From positions 69,623-133,622 of the forward strand of contig DIWZ01000032.1 of NCBI GenBank assembly GCA_002435955.1: a stretch of 64,000 nucleotides of DNA, given 5' to 3'. Every line of letters starts with the position of its first letter. The stretch's first letter is position 1. The notes beneath the pieces are model-generated. The model was given only the letters and a program-made list of their open reading frames with translations, made no database searches and was not told the DNA's origin. The DNA comes from Pelobacter sp. UBA6093 (GTDB lineage: Bacteria > Desulfobacterota > Desulfuromonadia > Desulfuromonadales > Syntrophotaleaceae). A program made the position numbers and the translations under genes. Below, piece after piece: positions 17,288 to 25,607 of this stretch.

Positions 17288-17821
17288 TCAGTTATCTCCT
17301 GCCTTTTGGGTAAATCTGATTTCCAGACTGGTCGCAGATAGTTTACCGGTAAAGTCATAATATCTCTCTTCAACATAAACGACTTCGGGAGCCACTTTTG
17401 TAACAACCCCGCCGTTCTTTCCGATCTTGACGCCGGGCTTTAACACATAAGCCTTTCCACCCGGAGCAACGACCATGGCCATGGGTTCATCTTTACCGGT
17501 AACCACGGCACTCAAACGAAATTGCGATAGATCATACTGCTGAAGAGGCGTCAATGGCTGACCATTATCTCGAAAGGGCTTCTTGATCATCACAAGGGCT
17601 TCAAAAGGATCACGTTGCCCCGCAGGATCGTAAACATAGACGGACGAAGACGCTTGATCATCGGCTTCAGGTTTTTTATCCGCTGGAGAAGACTGAGGCC
17701 GAACTTTCACCTTTTTTTGGATCGGCGCCTGGACATTCGAAGTCTGTTCCTGACCGCACGCGGCAAGCACTCCCATGCAGAAAACAAGCAAAACTGACAG
17801 TCGCAACAATCTGCAAATCAT
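17288..17821 (-). CDS. pilP: T4P alignment-subcomplex lipoprotein PilP
   Basis: An inner-membrane lipoprotein that links PilNO to the PilQ secretin in the periplasm. The 177-residue protein begins with a lipoprotein signal peptide (MICRLLRLSVLLVFCMGVL) ending in the lipobox LAAC. A Pro/Lys/Ser-rich linker (about residues 28-60) follows, then the compact PilP beta domain, recognisable by YDPAGQRDPFEALV, LSQFRLSAVVTG and GGKAYVLKPGVKIGKNGG. The ATG at 17821 overlaps the pilO stop (ATGA) and has an AAAGGTG box. The longer open frame upstream would destroy the signal peptide. Confidence 0.94.
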   Translation of the reverse strand: MICRLLRLSVLLVFCMGVLAACGQEQTSNVQAPIQKKVKVRPQSSPADKKPEADDQASSSVYVYDPAGQRDPFEALVMIKKPFRDNGQPLTPLQQYDLSQFRLSAVVTGKDEPMAMVVAPGGKAYVLKPGVKIGKNGGVVTKVAPEVVYVEERYYDFTGKLSATSLEIRFTQKAGDN

Positions 17822-18432
17822 CTGTTCGCACCTTTCCCCTTGCCTGTAGCAGGATTTGCAGCGACAGTGTCGACAAATTGAAATGTCGTCGCCTTGCATT
17901 CGATGGACAACAAATTCCTGCCATCCGAAACTTTGGCATTACCTAATTTCAAATCACTTAGATTAACTATTCTGGTCATATTGCCGACCTGATAGCAGAA
18001 CATCGCAACCTCATGAAATGATCCGGTCAATCTTAGAGAAACTGGAACTTCGGCATAAAAACCTTTGGTCACAATTGTCGCGGGCTTGAACTCCACAACC
18101 TCTAATCCGGAATTTTTGGCCAGGTCCGATATCCCTACCAGCAAGGAAGGTATTTCTTTTTTATCAGGGAGTTCTTTAAGAGCAATCTCCAATTGTTTCT
18201 GAAGATTTTCATACTCTGCACGAAACTTAGGCAAATCATTGGCAATGCGTCGATTCTCGGCCAAGGTCCGTTCGAGGGAAATTTTTTGATTCTCCAACCT
18301 GTCAAGTTCTTCTTTCATCGGTTGAAAGACTATTAACCAAAAAATCCCAAATATGACCAGACACGAAAGAAGTAAAAAAAGCAGCTTTTGATAATTGGGA
18401 AGGTTAAGGAATTTTTCCACTTTTGGGTTCAT
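17818..18432 (-). CDS. pilO: T4P alignment-subcomplex protein PilO
   Basis: An inner-membrane bitopic protein that dimerises with PilN and connects the cytoplasmic PilM ring to PilP/PilQ. The protein has 204 residues: a short cytoplasmic N-terminus, one membrane segment at about residues 18-38 (LLFLLLSCLVIFGIFWLIVF), a periplasmic coiled coil (about 40-95, Glu/Leu-rich) and the C-terminal ferredoxin-like domain (VPVSLRLTGSFHEVAMFCYQ). Start and stop overlap those of pilN and pilP by ATGA, so stoichiometry is probably fixed by translational coupling. Confidence 0.95.
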   Translation of the reverse strand: MNPKVEKFLNLPNYQKLLFLLLSCLVIFGIFWLIVFQPMKEELDRLENQKISLERTLAENRRIANDLPKFRAEYENLQKQLEIALKELPDKKEIPSLLVGISDLAKNSGLEVVEFKPATIVTKGFYAEVPVSLRLTGSFHEVAMFCYQVGNMTRIVNLSDLKLGNAKVSDGRNLLSIECKATTFQFVDTVAANPATGKGKGANR

Positions 18433-19007
18433 ATCTTTAAACCTTCATGGTTGGAATCATTCGATTTTGGAAATTCAGATTTGCAATCAACTTCGAAAGA
18501 TTGCAATTTCACCCCATCTTGTTGTATTTGCTTGGTAATTTTGAGGTCAACATCCCGATAATAGGGCGAAGCTTCGAGATTGGTGATAAAACTTGCTACA
18601 GTTTTTTCACTGACTCCAACACCAGTAATTTTAATCGTACCGGATGTCTCTTGAAATGTTTCGATCCACAACTTTTCGGGTAGCATTTTGTTAAGATCGT
18701 CAAGCAGGTGAATAGGACCACTCTTCTTGCTTTTAAGATCGGCAAGAACATCAAGCTTTTCCTGATAGTCTTTTTGCTTTTTTTTAAATTCAGCAACTTC
18801 GGCAAGAACTGATTTAAGTGTAGCGATTTCTTGATTGTAAACCTCAATTGATTTCTTTGTTTTTACTGTATGAATCTTCAAATTCACATAAACCGCAAAG
18901 CAGCCCAGGATGGCCAATATCATCGCGGAACTAAAGTAAAAAATCTCTCGCTGGAACTTGGCACGTTTTTGCGCAGCCCTGACAGGCAGCAGGTTAATAT
19001 GTATCAT
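18429..19007 (-). CDS. pilN: T4P alignment-subcomplex protein PilN
   Basis: An inner-membrane protein whose conserved N-terminal cytoplasmic motif (IHINLLPVRAAQKR, residues 2-15) docks into PilM. The 192-residue protein then has a single membrane helix (about residues 24-44), a periplasmic coiled coil (about 45-95) and a small alpha/beta domain (LWIETFQETSGTIKITGVG, a typical fimbrial-assembly signature). The ATG overlaps the pilM stop and the stop overlaps pilO (both ATGA). Confidence 0.95.
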   Translation of the reverse strand: MIHINLLPVRAAQKRAKFQREIFYFSSAMILAILGCFAVYVNLKIHTVKTKKSIEVYNQEIATLKSVLAEVAEFKKKQKDYQEKLDVLADLKSKKSGPIHLLDDLNKMLPEKLWIETFQETSGTIKITGVGVSEKTVASFITNLEASPYYRDVDLKITKQIQQDGVKLQSFEVDCKSEFPKSNDSNHEGLKI

Positions 19008-20068
19008 TTGTCGCCAAGCCTCCTCATCGCAAGACCAACGCCTATGGCCAAAAATGGCGATACGGACTCCACGTATTCCACATCAAATTTACTGCTATCT
19101 ATAGACACATTGCGAAGCGGATTCATGATTTCAACAGGCGTGCCAAGCCTTTTCTGAAGTATATTGACAAGGCCGGGTGTCTTAACAACTCCACCGGACA
19201 AGTAAACTCTTCCAACCTTCTGATCGGAAGATGTCGCAGCAAAAAAATCCAGAGACCTTTGAATCTCCTGCGAAAGGTGATCCATGGCATCTGAAATGAT
19301 GTCATTCAAAATTTGAGGATGAATCTCGTCAATACTTCCGCCAAGCTTGGCCAACTCTGCCTCATCGCTGTTTACTCCAAGGCGCTTTTGGATTTCTTCA
19401 TTAAACATGTTCCCGCCGACCTGAATATCACGAGTGAAAACAGACCTTCCGTCTTGAAGGATATTAATGGTCATCGTATTGGCACCGATATCAATCAAAG
19501 CGACGATATCGCCTTCTTGTTGATAGTTGGCTTGATAGACGTTTTCCAGTGCGAAACCGTCTATATCCATAATCACCGGATTAAGTCCACACTCATTGAA
19601 TACCGACAAGTAGTCATCGATAAAATCCTTTTTTGCTGCAACAAGCAAAACCTTGGTCTGAGAGGGATCCTTTGGGTCAGGTCCGAGAACCTGAAAATCA
19701 AGGTTGACATCAGATATCTCAAAGGGAATGTATTGTTCCGCTTCCCATTCAATGGACGCCTCAATCTCCTCGTTGGTCATCATGGGCATGAAAATATTCC
19801 GGATGATGACAGAGTGACCCGAAACCGAGGTTGCGACATTTTTTGTCGTTACCGACTGGCTTTCCACCAGGTTACGAATGCACTGTGCAACGGCTGCCGA
19901 ATCCATAATGGTATGATCTACTATCGCCTCAGCCGGCAACTGTCCTATACCGAGATTAACCAGATGATATTCTCCCCTGACCAGCTTGAGCTGAACCAGC
20001 TTAATCGATCTGGTCCCGATATCGACACCGATAATCTCTTCGCTCTCTCCAAATAGTCCAAAAAACAT
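19004..20068 (-). CDS. pilM: T4P actin-like cytoplasmic ATPase PilM
   Basis: An actin/FtsA-fold protein that forms the cytoplasmic ring under PilN. The protein has 354 residues. The first nucleotide-binding segment is IIGVDIGTRSIKLVQL (about residue 12), the second ALIDIGANTMTINIL (about residue 190) and the third VYLSGGVVKTPGLVNIL (about residue 290). The start follows a 1-kb block of minus-strand genes by 760 bp, so pilM heads its own operon (pilMNOPQ). A candidate sigma-54 promoter lies 85-100 bp upstream (20153-20168). Confidence 0.95.
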   Translation of the reverse strand: MFFGLFGESEEIIGVDIGTRSIKLVQLKLVRGEYHLVNLGIGQLPAEAIVDHTIMDSAAVAQCIRNLVESQSVTTKNVATSVSGHSVIIRNIFMPMMTNEEIEASIEWEAEQYIPFEISDVNLDFQVLGPDPKDPSQTKVLLVAAKKDFIDDYLSVFNECGLNPVIMDIDGFALENVYQANYQQEGDIVALIDIGANTMTINILQDGRSVFTRDIQVGGNMFNEEIQKRLGVNSDEAELAKLGGSIDEIHPQILNDIISDAMDHLSQEIQRSLDFFAATSSDQKVGRVYLSGGVVKTPGLVNILQKRLGTPVEIMNPLRNVSIDSSKFDVEYVESVSPFLAIGVGLAMRRLGDK

Positions 20069-20152
20069 TCGCCATCCCCGCTCTTGAGAAGTTGAGTATA
20101 AAGCTATCGCATTTACCCAAAGGTTAAGCTAGAACTGGAAATCTAGACAATT

Positions 20153-20168
20153 TGCAATATGCATACCC
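20153..20168 (-). promoter_or_regulatory. Candidate sigma-54 promoter of pilMNOPQ
   Basis: The minus strand reads GGGTATGCATATTGCA: GG at -24 and TTGCA at -12 with exactly 10 nt between GG and GC, as sigma-54 requires. The CAC part of the -24 element is poor (TAT). A transcript would start near 20142, leaving a leader of about 75 nt before pilM. Confidence 0.4.
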
Positions 20169-20241
20169 TCAAAAACTTCCCGACCAAGAAATCCAAAACA
20201 CTACCAAAAAGAACCAGGATATCGATGGTCTCGAAAAAAGT

Positions 20242-20320
20242 CATTCCCGAGGGGACGTTGGTCGGGAATCCGGACTGTAAGCCACTGAAATCCTGGATGC
20301 CCGACAGCCTCCCAGGGCAT
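20242..20320. repeat. Two-hairpin dispersed-repeat remnant
   Basis: Hairpin one pairs ATTCCCGA (20242-20249) with TCGGGAAT (20262-20269). Hairpin two pairs ATGCCC (20297-20302) with GGGCAT (20315-20320). The CCCGA-hairpin followed by GGATGCCCGA-hairpin layout resembles intergenic repeats common in many bacterial genomes. No second copy is in this window, so family membership is inference. Confidence 0.4.
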
Positions 20321-20828
20321 ATCGAATCGAATTTGCGGAGGCATCAATATTCACGTCCCCGCTATCGCCAAACAATGTTCGACTGAACCGTTTCCGACAA
20401 TATTCTCAAGGCAAACCCCTTGAAACCTTTAATGATATTATAGAATTATAAGATCATGTGTCAACAACTCTGTTTCAGGGACGACAACATGAAACTTCAA
20501 CACTATATGCTGTATCGATAAAATTAACATCCACAAGATGTCGTCTGGAATGAAAACAGAAAGCAATTGGGTTATCCGTCAAAAATAAATTAGTGACTGC
20601 TGACTCCCCATTACACCGCCAAAAGCTACAGGTAAAAACAGCTACTCTGATGGTTTGTAAGTAAATCAAAAAGAGTTCGAAATCATCGTACCTCTTTGTC
20701 TTTCCCCCATATAGATTTGGAGAGTTTTTCACCAAGGGAATAATAGACAGGTGTCAAGATTTACTGGAAGTGCGAGAGTGTTATTGAGTACCCGGGGTAA
20801 GCACTGAATCTACCAATCCTGTCAGACC

Positions 20829-21614
20829 TCACTTTACAAATATCAGAGAAAGATACCATTCTACAAGAGAAGAGCCAAAAAGCAGGTATATGACTGCCCC
20901 AAGGGCCAAAAATGGTCCAAAGGGAATAGCCAGTTTTCCTCCGGCTCTTTTTACCAGCATGAGAGGAACGCCGACCATGGCTCCGCTCAAGGATCCAAGA
21001 AAGATCACCGGCAAAACGGCTTTCCATCCCAGAAAAGCCCCGATCATGGCCAACAACTTGACATCCCCCCCGCCCATGCCTTCCACCTTGGTCAACAGGT
21101 AATAGGTCTTGGCGACCAGGTAAAGACTGCCGCCACCCAGCAGAATGCCGAACAAAGAATCTGTCCAAGACAGCCATGGCACGCAAAAAGATAATAAAAA
21201 ACCGGCCACCACACCGGGTAAGCTGATGACATCAGGGATGATCTGATGATCCATGTCTATGAACGTAATAACCACCAGAGAGGCCACAAACAGCCAATAA
21301 ACCGGGATCACATAAAAACCGCCAAGCCGCAACCCCACAAGGACAAACAAGGCCCCGGTCAAGGCCTCAACCATGGGATAACGCATAGGAATGCCGGCAC
21401 CGCAGGAGGCGCAACGGCCGCGCAGATACAGATAGCTTATGATGGGGATATTTTGATACCAGCGAATGGCGGATTTGCATTGAGGGCAGCGTGAAGCTGG
21501 TGAAACAATGGACATCCCTTCAGGGATGCGATAAATGCAGACATTGAGAAAGGAGCCGATCACCGCACCTAAAATGAAATAGGCTGATGCCGGTAAAAAA
21601 CTGATTGAGTTCAT
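20829..21614 (-). CDS. pilD: Prepilin peptidase/N-methyltransferase PilD
   Basis: An inner-membrane aspartyl protease that removes the leader peptides of PilA and the minor pilins and methylates the new N-terminal residue. The protein has 261 residues with about eight membrane helices. The methyltransferase-linked cytoplasmic loop holds the zinc-type pairs CPQC (about residue 43) and CASC (about residue 68). The catalytic aspartates are in FIDMDHQIIPD (about residue 120) and GMGGGDVKLL (about residue 180). Sequence and length match a complete bifunctional PilD. It is last in the pilA-proximal minus-strand series, after the ABC/TPR genes. Confidence 0.96.
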   Translation of the reverse strand: MNSISFLPASAYFILGAVIGSFLNVCIYRIPEGMSIVSPASRCPQCKSAIRWYQNIPIISYLYLRGRCASCGAGIPMRYPMVEALTGALFVLVGLRLGGFYVIPVYWLFVASLVVITFIDMDHQIIPDVISLPGVVAGFLLSFCVPWLSWTDSLFGILLGGGSLYLVAKTYYLLTKVEGMGGGDVKLLAMIGAFLGWKAVLPVIFLGSLSGAMVGVPLMLVKRAGGKLAIPFGPFLALGAVIYLLFGSSLVEWYLSLIFVK

Positions 21615-21684
21615 GGATAAATGATCCTCTGGCGGTCTGAATACACAGCGGAAATCTCAAAAAACAAAACATCGTACACGCAAA

Positions 21685-22548
21685 CTACTTACCGTCTTTT
21701 GCATAAACCAGATCGCTGGTTGACTGAATACTACCATCATCGGCTATAAAAAAGCTGCCCCCGTAAGGGTCTGCCGGGATTTCCGGAATGACACCGCGCC
21801 TGACCAAGGCCTGCAAGTCCTTGGGCTCGTCACCGAATTGTTCAAGGTGGTAAGCGACAGCACGTTCCAGGTAAAAAATCTTTTCCAATGCTTCAAGACG
21901 GGTCTGGTAAAGTTCTCGGGTTTTTTCATCCTCGGTCTTGCTCAGGATGCCACGTAAAAATCCTATAGCGTTTTCGGTGCGGTTTCCCTTATAGGCCAGG
22001 CGTGCCGCCAGGGTTGTAAGCAATGGCATAGCATTGGGTCGCTGCGCCCCCAGCATGAGATATTCAGATGCCTTAACATTGTCCTGAAGATAGTAAAAAT
22101 GATTGAAGCCCAGGTAAAAAGGCAGCATCCAGTCCCAGTCGCGCAAATAGAGACCTTTTTCCAGCATAGTGTTTATTTTCGGAACCATGGCCGGGTTGCG
22201 ACTAAGCGAGGCGTTAGCGAAATAATAAGGATCGAAAAAATACGGGTCGAGGTCAGTGGCAGCATCGAGCAGAGCAAAAACCTGCTGCCAAACCTGCTCT
22301 TTCTCAGCATCTTCCACCCGCTGTTCAAGGGTACGACCAAAGGTCACCAAACCCTTCAAAAAATAAATATCTGCCGCCAACCCTCGAAACTCGCCGGCAA
22401 TCAGCCTGAGCAGCGGTCCCGGCAACACGTAACCTGAGTCTTGCGGCTGAGGAAGAACACGTTGCGCACGGCTGGTATTTTCAAGCAAAAAAACATGCGC
22501 CATGCCCAGGCAAATCAGCAATAAAACGCCAACAGCAACCCGCCTCAC
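21685..22548 (-). CDS. Membrane-anchored TPR-like protein of the pilus-linked ABC system
   Basis: A 287-residue protein with an N-terminal membrane anchor (MRRVAVGVLLLICLGMAHVFL) and a helical periplasmic region rich in Tyr/Phe (for example DPYFFDPYYFANASLS and LGFNHFYYLQDN) that reads like irregular TPR repeats. The GTG at 22548 is chosen because it has an AAGGGAG box 5-6 nt upstream and overlaps the permease stop (GTGA); the longer frame to 22644 lies inside the permease gene. In M. xanthus the pil locus also contains an ABC system with an accessory membrane protein (PilGHI) between pilA and pilD, and this gene occupies the equivalent neighbourhood. Its biochemical role is not established. 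Confidence 0.65.
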   Translation of the reverse strand: MRRVAVGVLLLICLGMAHVFLLENTSRAQRVLPQPQDSGYVLPGPLLRLIAGEFRGLAADIYFLKGLVTFGRTLEQRVEDAEKEQVWQQVFALLDAATDLDPYFFDPYYFANASLSRNPAMVPKINTMLEKGLYLRDWDWMLPFYLGFNHFYYLQDNVKASEYLMLGAQRPNAMPLLTTLAARLAYKGNRTENAIGFLRGILSKTEDEKTRELYQTRLEALEKIFYLERAVAYHLEQFGDEPKDLQALVRRGVIPEIPADPYGGSFFIADDGSIQSTSDLVYAKDGK

Positions 22549-23357
22549 GGAAACTCCCTTCGCGAAAATATCAGACCGGCCAGAAACACTATCATGATAG
22601 TGTAGACCAAGCCATAAGCTATCGTACCGGCCAGGTAGGTCCAAGGGATTTCCAGGTTATGGGCCGCCTGAATTTTTATATCGAACAGTGAAAGATTTGG
22701 AAACATATAATAAGCAGCTTTGACCAAACGCACGGTAGCAGCCGACACTTCAATACCCACGGCTTCCGGTGCTTCAACCAATGCCTTGATGGCAGACACG
22801 CCATGACCGATGAAATAACTCACCACGGTCAAAACGAGAGTCACAAAGGAACTGGTGGTAAAAGAGGCAAATAAAAAACTCAAAGCTGCCAGCAAAACAA
22901 GCATCAGAGCAATCAGCGCAAGCGCCCATAACACCGGTTCCCAGGCGAATCTGGGAAAATAATTGGGAAAGGCGAACCTGACCGAACCAATGGACAGCAG
23001 TGCGCAACCACCCAGGGAAGCGACCGCCGTAAAAATCAGCAAGGTCATGCCTACGAATTTGCCCCAGATGTATTGGCCACGCGAAATGGGCCGGGCCAGG
23101 ACCATGTAAATGGTGCGACGGTCAAGATCCTTGGCCAGCAGATTGATTCCGACAAACAGGACCAGCAACAAACCGGAAAAGGACACCGCCGACAGCGCGA
23201 TATCGACAGCAACCTTACCGACTTCCTGCATAATCATGCCGCAGATAAGAAAGTTGGCGGCAAATAGAAGCAGAGCCAATAAAAAAATGCCGTAAATTGC
23301 CCGATTACGGATTCCTTCCTTAAACGTAATGACAGCCAGCGGCCAGATCGCTTTCAT
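22545..23357 (-). CDS. ABC-2 type transporter permease next to pilA/pilD
   Basis: A 270-residue integral membrane protein with about six helices and an ABC-2-type permease pattern. It opens with the amphipathic IWPLAVITFKEGIRNRAIYG, typical of these permeases, and has the cytoplasmic segment LAKDLDRRTIYMVLARPISR between helices 2 and 3. It overlaps the ATPase gene by ATGA and the TPR-like gene by GTGA, so the three form one translational unit. By position it matches PilI of the M. xanthus pil cluster. The substrate is unknown, and a role in pilus biogenesis is inferred from synteny only. Confidence 0.75.
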   Translation of the reverse strand: MKAIWPLAVITFKEGIRNRAIYGIFLLALLLFAANFLICGMIMQEVGKVAVDIALSAVSFSGLLLVLFVGINLLAKDLDRRTIYMVLARPISRGQYIWGKFVGMTLLIFTAVASLGGCALLSIGSVRFAFPNYFPRFAWEPVLWALALIALMLVLLAALSFLFASFTTSSFVTLVLTVVSYFIGHGVSAIKALVEAPEAVGIEVSAATVRLVKAAYYMFPNLSLFDIKIQAAHNLEIPWTYLAGTIAYGLVYTIMIVFLAGLIFSRREFP

Positions 23358-24097
23358 AACACCACCTCCACATCTGCCGCTGCAATGGTGCGCAAAAAGA
23401 CATCTTCAAGGGTTTCACCTGAAGGCACTACCTCAGCCAGGTTGCCAGAAAGACGTAAGCGACCTTCGGCTACAATACCGATGCGGTCTGAGAACCTCTC
23501 GATGTCATTGAGAATATGGGAGGAAAAAAACACCGTCTTGCCCTGCTCTTTCAACTCAAGGATCAGGTCACCGACCATCTTTCGACCCATTGGATCAAGG
23601 CCGCTCATAGGCTCGTCAAGTATAACCACCTCAGGATCGTGAACCAGCGCCAACGCCAGTCCGGCGCGCTGTACCATACCCTTGGAATAAGTCCGCAGAT
23701 GCCGCTTACGCGCCTCCAGCAAACCTACCCGTTCGAGTATTTGGGGGATTCTGGCCTTGAGAAGAGGCTTCTTAACCCCGGAGGCCCTTCCGCCAAACCA
23801 TAGCAATTCCTCTGCTGAAAGGTAATCGTAAAAATAAGGATTCTCAGGAAGATAACCGATTTTTTGCCGGACTTTGGCATCCCGGACATCGCTGCCGAGA
23901 ATGGTCGCCTGCCCTGTATCCGGTCGGATCAGATTGAGCAGTACTTTAATAGTGGTCGATTTTCCTGCGCCGTTTGGTCCGAGAAAACCGAACACTTCTC
24001 CTTTCCGAATCGTCAGGGAAAGGTCTATAAGCGCTCGAACCTTCTTTCCACGAAGACCCTCCTTGAATATTTTGGAAATAGAATCGACTTCTATCAT
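23354..24097 (-). CDS. ABC transporter ATP-binding protein next to pilA
   Basis: A 247-residue ABC ATPase with every core motif: Walker A LGPNGAGKSTTIK (about residue 36), Q-loop region GYLPENPYFYD, signature YSKGMVQRAGLA, Walker B VVILDEPMSGLDP and the H-loop SSHIL. The C-terminal tail ends in the family's usual VPSGETLEDVFL. The ATG at 24097 is preferred over a TTG at 24121 because it gives the standard N-terminus MIEVDSISKIF. It is coupled to the downstream permease by ATGA. By position it corresponds to PilH of M. xanthus; in that organism the ABC genes are needed for pili, but whether that holds here is inference. Confidence 0.85.
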   Translation of the reverse strand: MIEVDSISKIFKEGLRGKKVRALIDLSLTIRKGEVFGFLGPNGAGKSTTIKVLLNLIRPDTGQATILGSDVRDAKVRQKIGYLPENPYFYDYLSAEELLWFGGRASGVKKPLLKARIPQILERVGLLEARKRHLRTYSKGMVQRAGLALALVHDPEVVILDEPMSGLDPMGRKMVGDLILELKEQGKTVFFSSHILNDIERFSDRIGIVAEGRLRLSGNLAEVVPSGETLEDVFLRTIAAADVEVVL

Positions 24098-24224
24098 GGC
24101 AGAGGCATTCCTTCCGGGCAAGGATGGGGACAGACAAACAATAGTTGGTCTTATATAACAAAAAATGAATAGGAATTAAAGATATTCTGAATACTACATC
24201 GAGAGAATGGGAAGTAATTCAGGT

Positions 24225-24773
24225 TCACAAAAGGGACCAGCCGGGGAAATCAAGCGTATTAGGCACCGAAGGGACCGTTACCCCGGTGGCGGCAAGAGAA
24301 CGGTTAGCCACACTACCCAGGAAATAAGTGCCGGTGACATCGCTGTCACTACCGTAAATACGGATGCCATGCAAATGCTTGGATAACAAAGTGAATGACT
24401 TTCCGGTCGTACCATCGGTATTCGCTACAAGGCTGACATTGTTACTCAAGCTGAGTTGTAAAAAAGATTTTACACCGGCAATACCATAGTGACTCAAACC
24501 CGGTCCCAAGAGAATAAGACCATTGCCATGGGCTGCAACCGCTCCACCTGCGTTGGTGGTCAATCCGAATTCCTGCCAATCGGTTGCCATGCTGCCCTGG
24601 GTCTTTTGCAGATTATTTAAATCAGAGAGGGCCACGGCATTAAAAGCTCTCAATCGGTAAGCAGCGAACTCGGGAATGGCTAAAGTGGCCAGTATCCCGA
24701 TTATCGCTACTACAATGAGCAACTCAATCAAAGAAAAGCCTCTGCAATTCCGTGCATTCGAACGCAGTATCAC
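24225..24773 (-). CDS. Second type IVa pilin-like protein (pilA2)
   Basis: A 182-residue type IV pilin precursor. A 12-residue basic leader (MILRSNARNCRG) is followed by the class III cleavage site G|FSLIELLIVVAIIGILATL, with the essential Glu at mature position 5. The rest is a hydrophilic globular domain with aromatics at mature positions 24 (F) and 27 (Y), as in PilA1. It begins with GTG, with AAGGG about 9 nt upstream, where PilA1 uses ATG. No sigma-54 or other promoter is visible between it and pilA1, and an intrinsic terminator separates the two. Expression is therefore probably lower and dependent on read-through. The globular half differs from PilA1 although the length is the same. 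It could be an alternative major pilin or an accessory one. Confidence 0.85.
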   Translation of the reverse strand: MILRSNARNCRGFSLIELLIVVAIIGILATLAIPEFAAYRLRAFNAVALSDLNNLQKTQGSMATDWQEFGLTTNAGGAVAAHGNGLILLGPGLSHYGIAGVKSFLQLSLSNNVSLVANTDGTTGKSFTLLSKHLHGIRIYGSDSDVTGTYFLGSVANRSLAATGVTVPSVPNTLDFPGWSLL

Positions 24774-24894
24774 TTCAGGAACCCTTCAAAATTTAAATGG
24801 AATCAAATAATTATCCATCACTTGGAAACAACATAACATTGTCCCCCCCCTGGAGACATCGGCCCCCTTGCTCACTACACCGAAAAGCAGGTGG

Positions 24895-24920
24895 AAAAAA
24901 AGGCCGGCACAAGGCCGGCC
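24895..24920 (-). terminator. Intrinsic terminator after pilA1
   Basis: The 7-bp GC stem (24902-24908 with 24914-24920) has a 5-nt loop and is followed on the minus strand by seven T. It lies 40 bp past the pilA1 stop and 122 bp before the pilA2 start, so it should favour accumulation of a short pilA1 mRNA. Confidence 0.9.
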
Positions 24921-24959
24921 ATTCTTAAACAATCAAACTGCGCATTAACTAAGGAATCT

Positions 24960-25508
24960 TTACATTGCCTGCCAAGTACCGACACCATCATATTCATCAG
25001 CGGCGGAAGCTGCTGCGGTGACATCAGTAAGAACCAAAGCAGTACCGACTGCAATCCCACTGGGGTCAAAATAGGTGGCGGTCGTATCGCTATCCACCGC
25101 GTAGGTCCGGTCCCCTTGGAGGTGCTTTGCTTCGGCGTTGAAAGCATCACCGGTCGCACTGATGACCGCAGCTAAGGTAACATTATTACTGATGCCGATC
25201 TGCAAGAGTTCACCAGCGGTGCCACTGGTAATAACCTCGGTGGTCGAAGCAGGACCAGTCAAAATTACGTTAGTGCCCAGAGTGCCACTAGCAGCGGTGT
25301 AGCCGAATTGCTGCCAGTCGGTGAAAAAAGCAGCCTGGGATTTCTGAATATTGACAACATCGTTGGTTGCAGCGGAGTTAAAGGCGCGTTGACGATACGC
25401 GGCAAACTGAGGAATGGCGATGGCGGCCAAAATACCGATGATCGCTACAACGATCAGCAGTTCGATAAGGGTGAAACCCTTTTCGCTCTTACGAAGCTGT
25501 TTTAACAT
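24960..25508 (-). CDS. pilA: Major type IVa pilin PilA (pilA1)
   Basis: Major fibre subunit. The 182-residue precursor has an 11-residue leader (MLKQLRKSEKG) and the cleavage site G|FTLIELLIVVAIIGILAAI, with Glu5 present and an N-terminal helix of the classic type. Aromatics are at mature positions 1, 24, 27 and 32. Unlike the 61-residue Geobacter sulfurreducens PilA, this pilin keeps a full globular domain (Thr/Ala/Asp-rich, no cysteine, so no disulfide loop). It is preceded by a near-perfect sigma-54 promoter and by pilR, and followed by a strong terminator. These mark it as the strongly expressed, PilR-controlled pilin. Confidence 0.94.
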   Translation of the reverse strand: MLKQLRKSEKGFTLIELLIVVAIIGILAAIAIPQFAAYRQRAFNSAATNDVVNIQKSQAAFFTDWQQFGYTAASGTLGTNVILTGPASTTEVITSGTAGELLQIGISNNVTLAAVISATGDAFNAEAKHLQGDRTYAVDSDTTATYFDPSGIAVGTALVLTDVTAAASAADEYDGVGTWQAM

Positions 25509-25607
25509 GATGATTCTCCTTTTTTCGGTTAAATGTCGGAAACGACCATTCGCTCCCTGGTTTATAGGTTGACTGCAGAGATTTTTCTAAACTCGGTTGA
25601 ATCAAGA

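Larger units (their letters stand above)
20069..20828. other. Gap between pilD and pilM
   Basis: A 760-bp stretch without a supported gene. It holds a candidate sigma-54 promoter for pilM (20153-20168) and a two-hairpin repeat-like segment (20242-20320). The two small open frames (20159-20386 plus, 20475-20735 minus) have no ribosome-binding site and no recognisable protein. The rest is AT-rich, and I see nothing further in it. Confidence 0.5.

Noticed and set aside
20475..20735. An 86-residue minus-strand frame before pilM
   Set aside because: No ribosome-binding site, no family features, AT-rich intergenic composition.
24098..24121. A TTG start extending the ABC ATPase by eight residues
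   Set aside because: The ATG at 24097 gives the standard family N-terminus; the extension adds nothing conserved.
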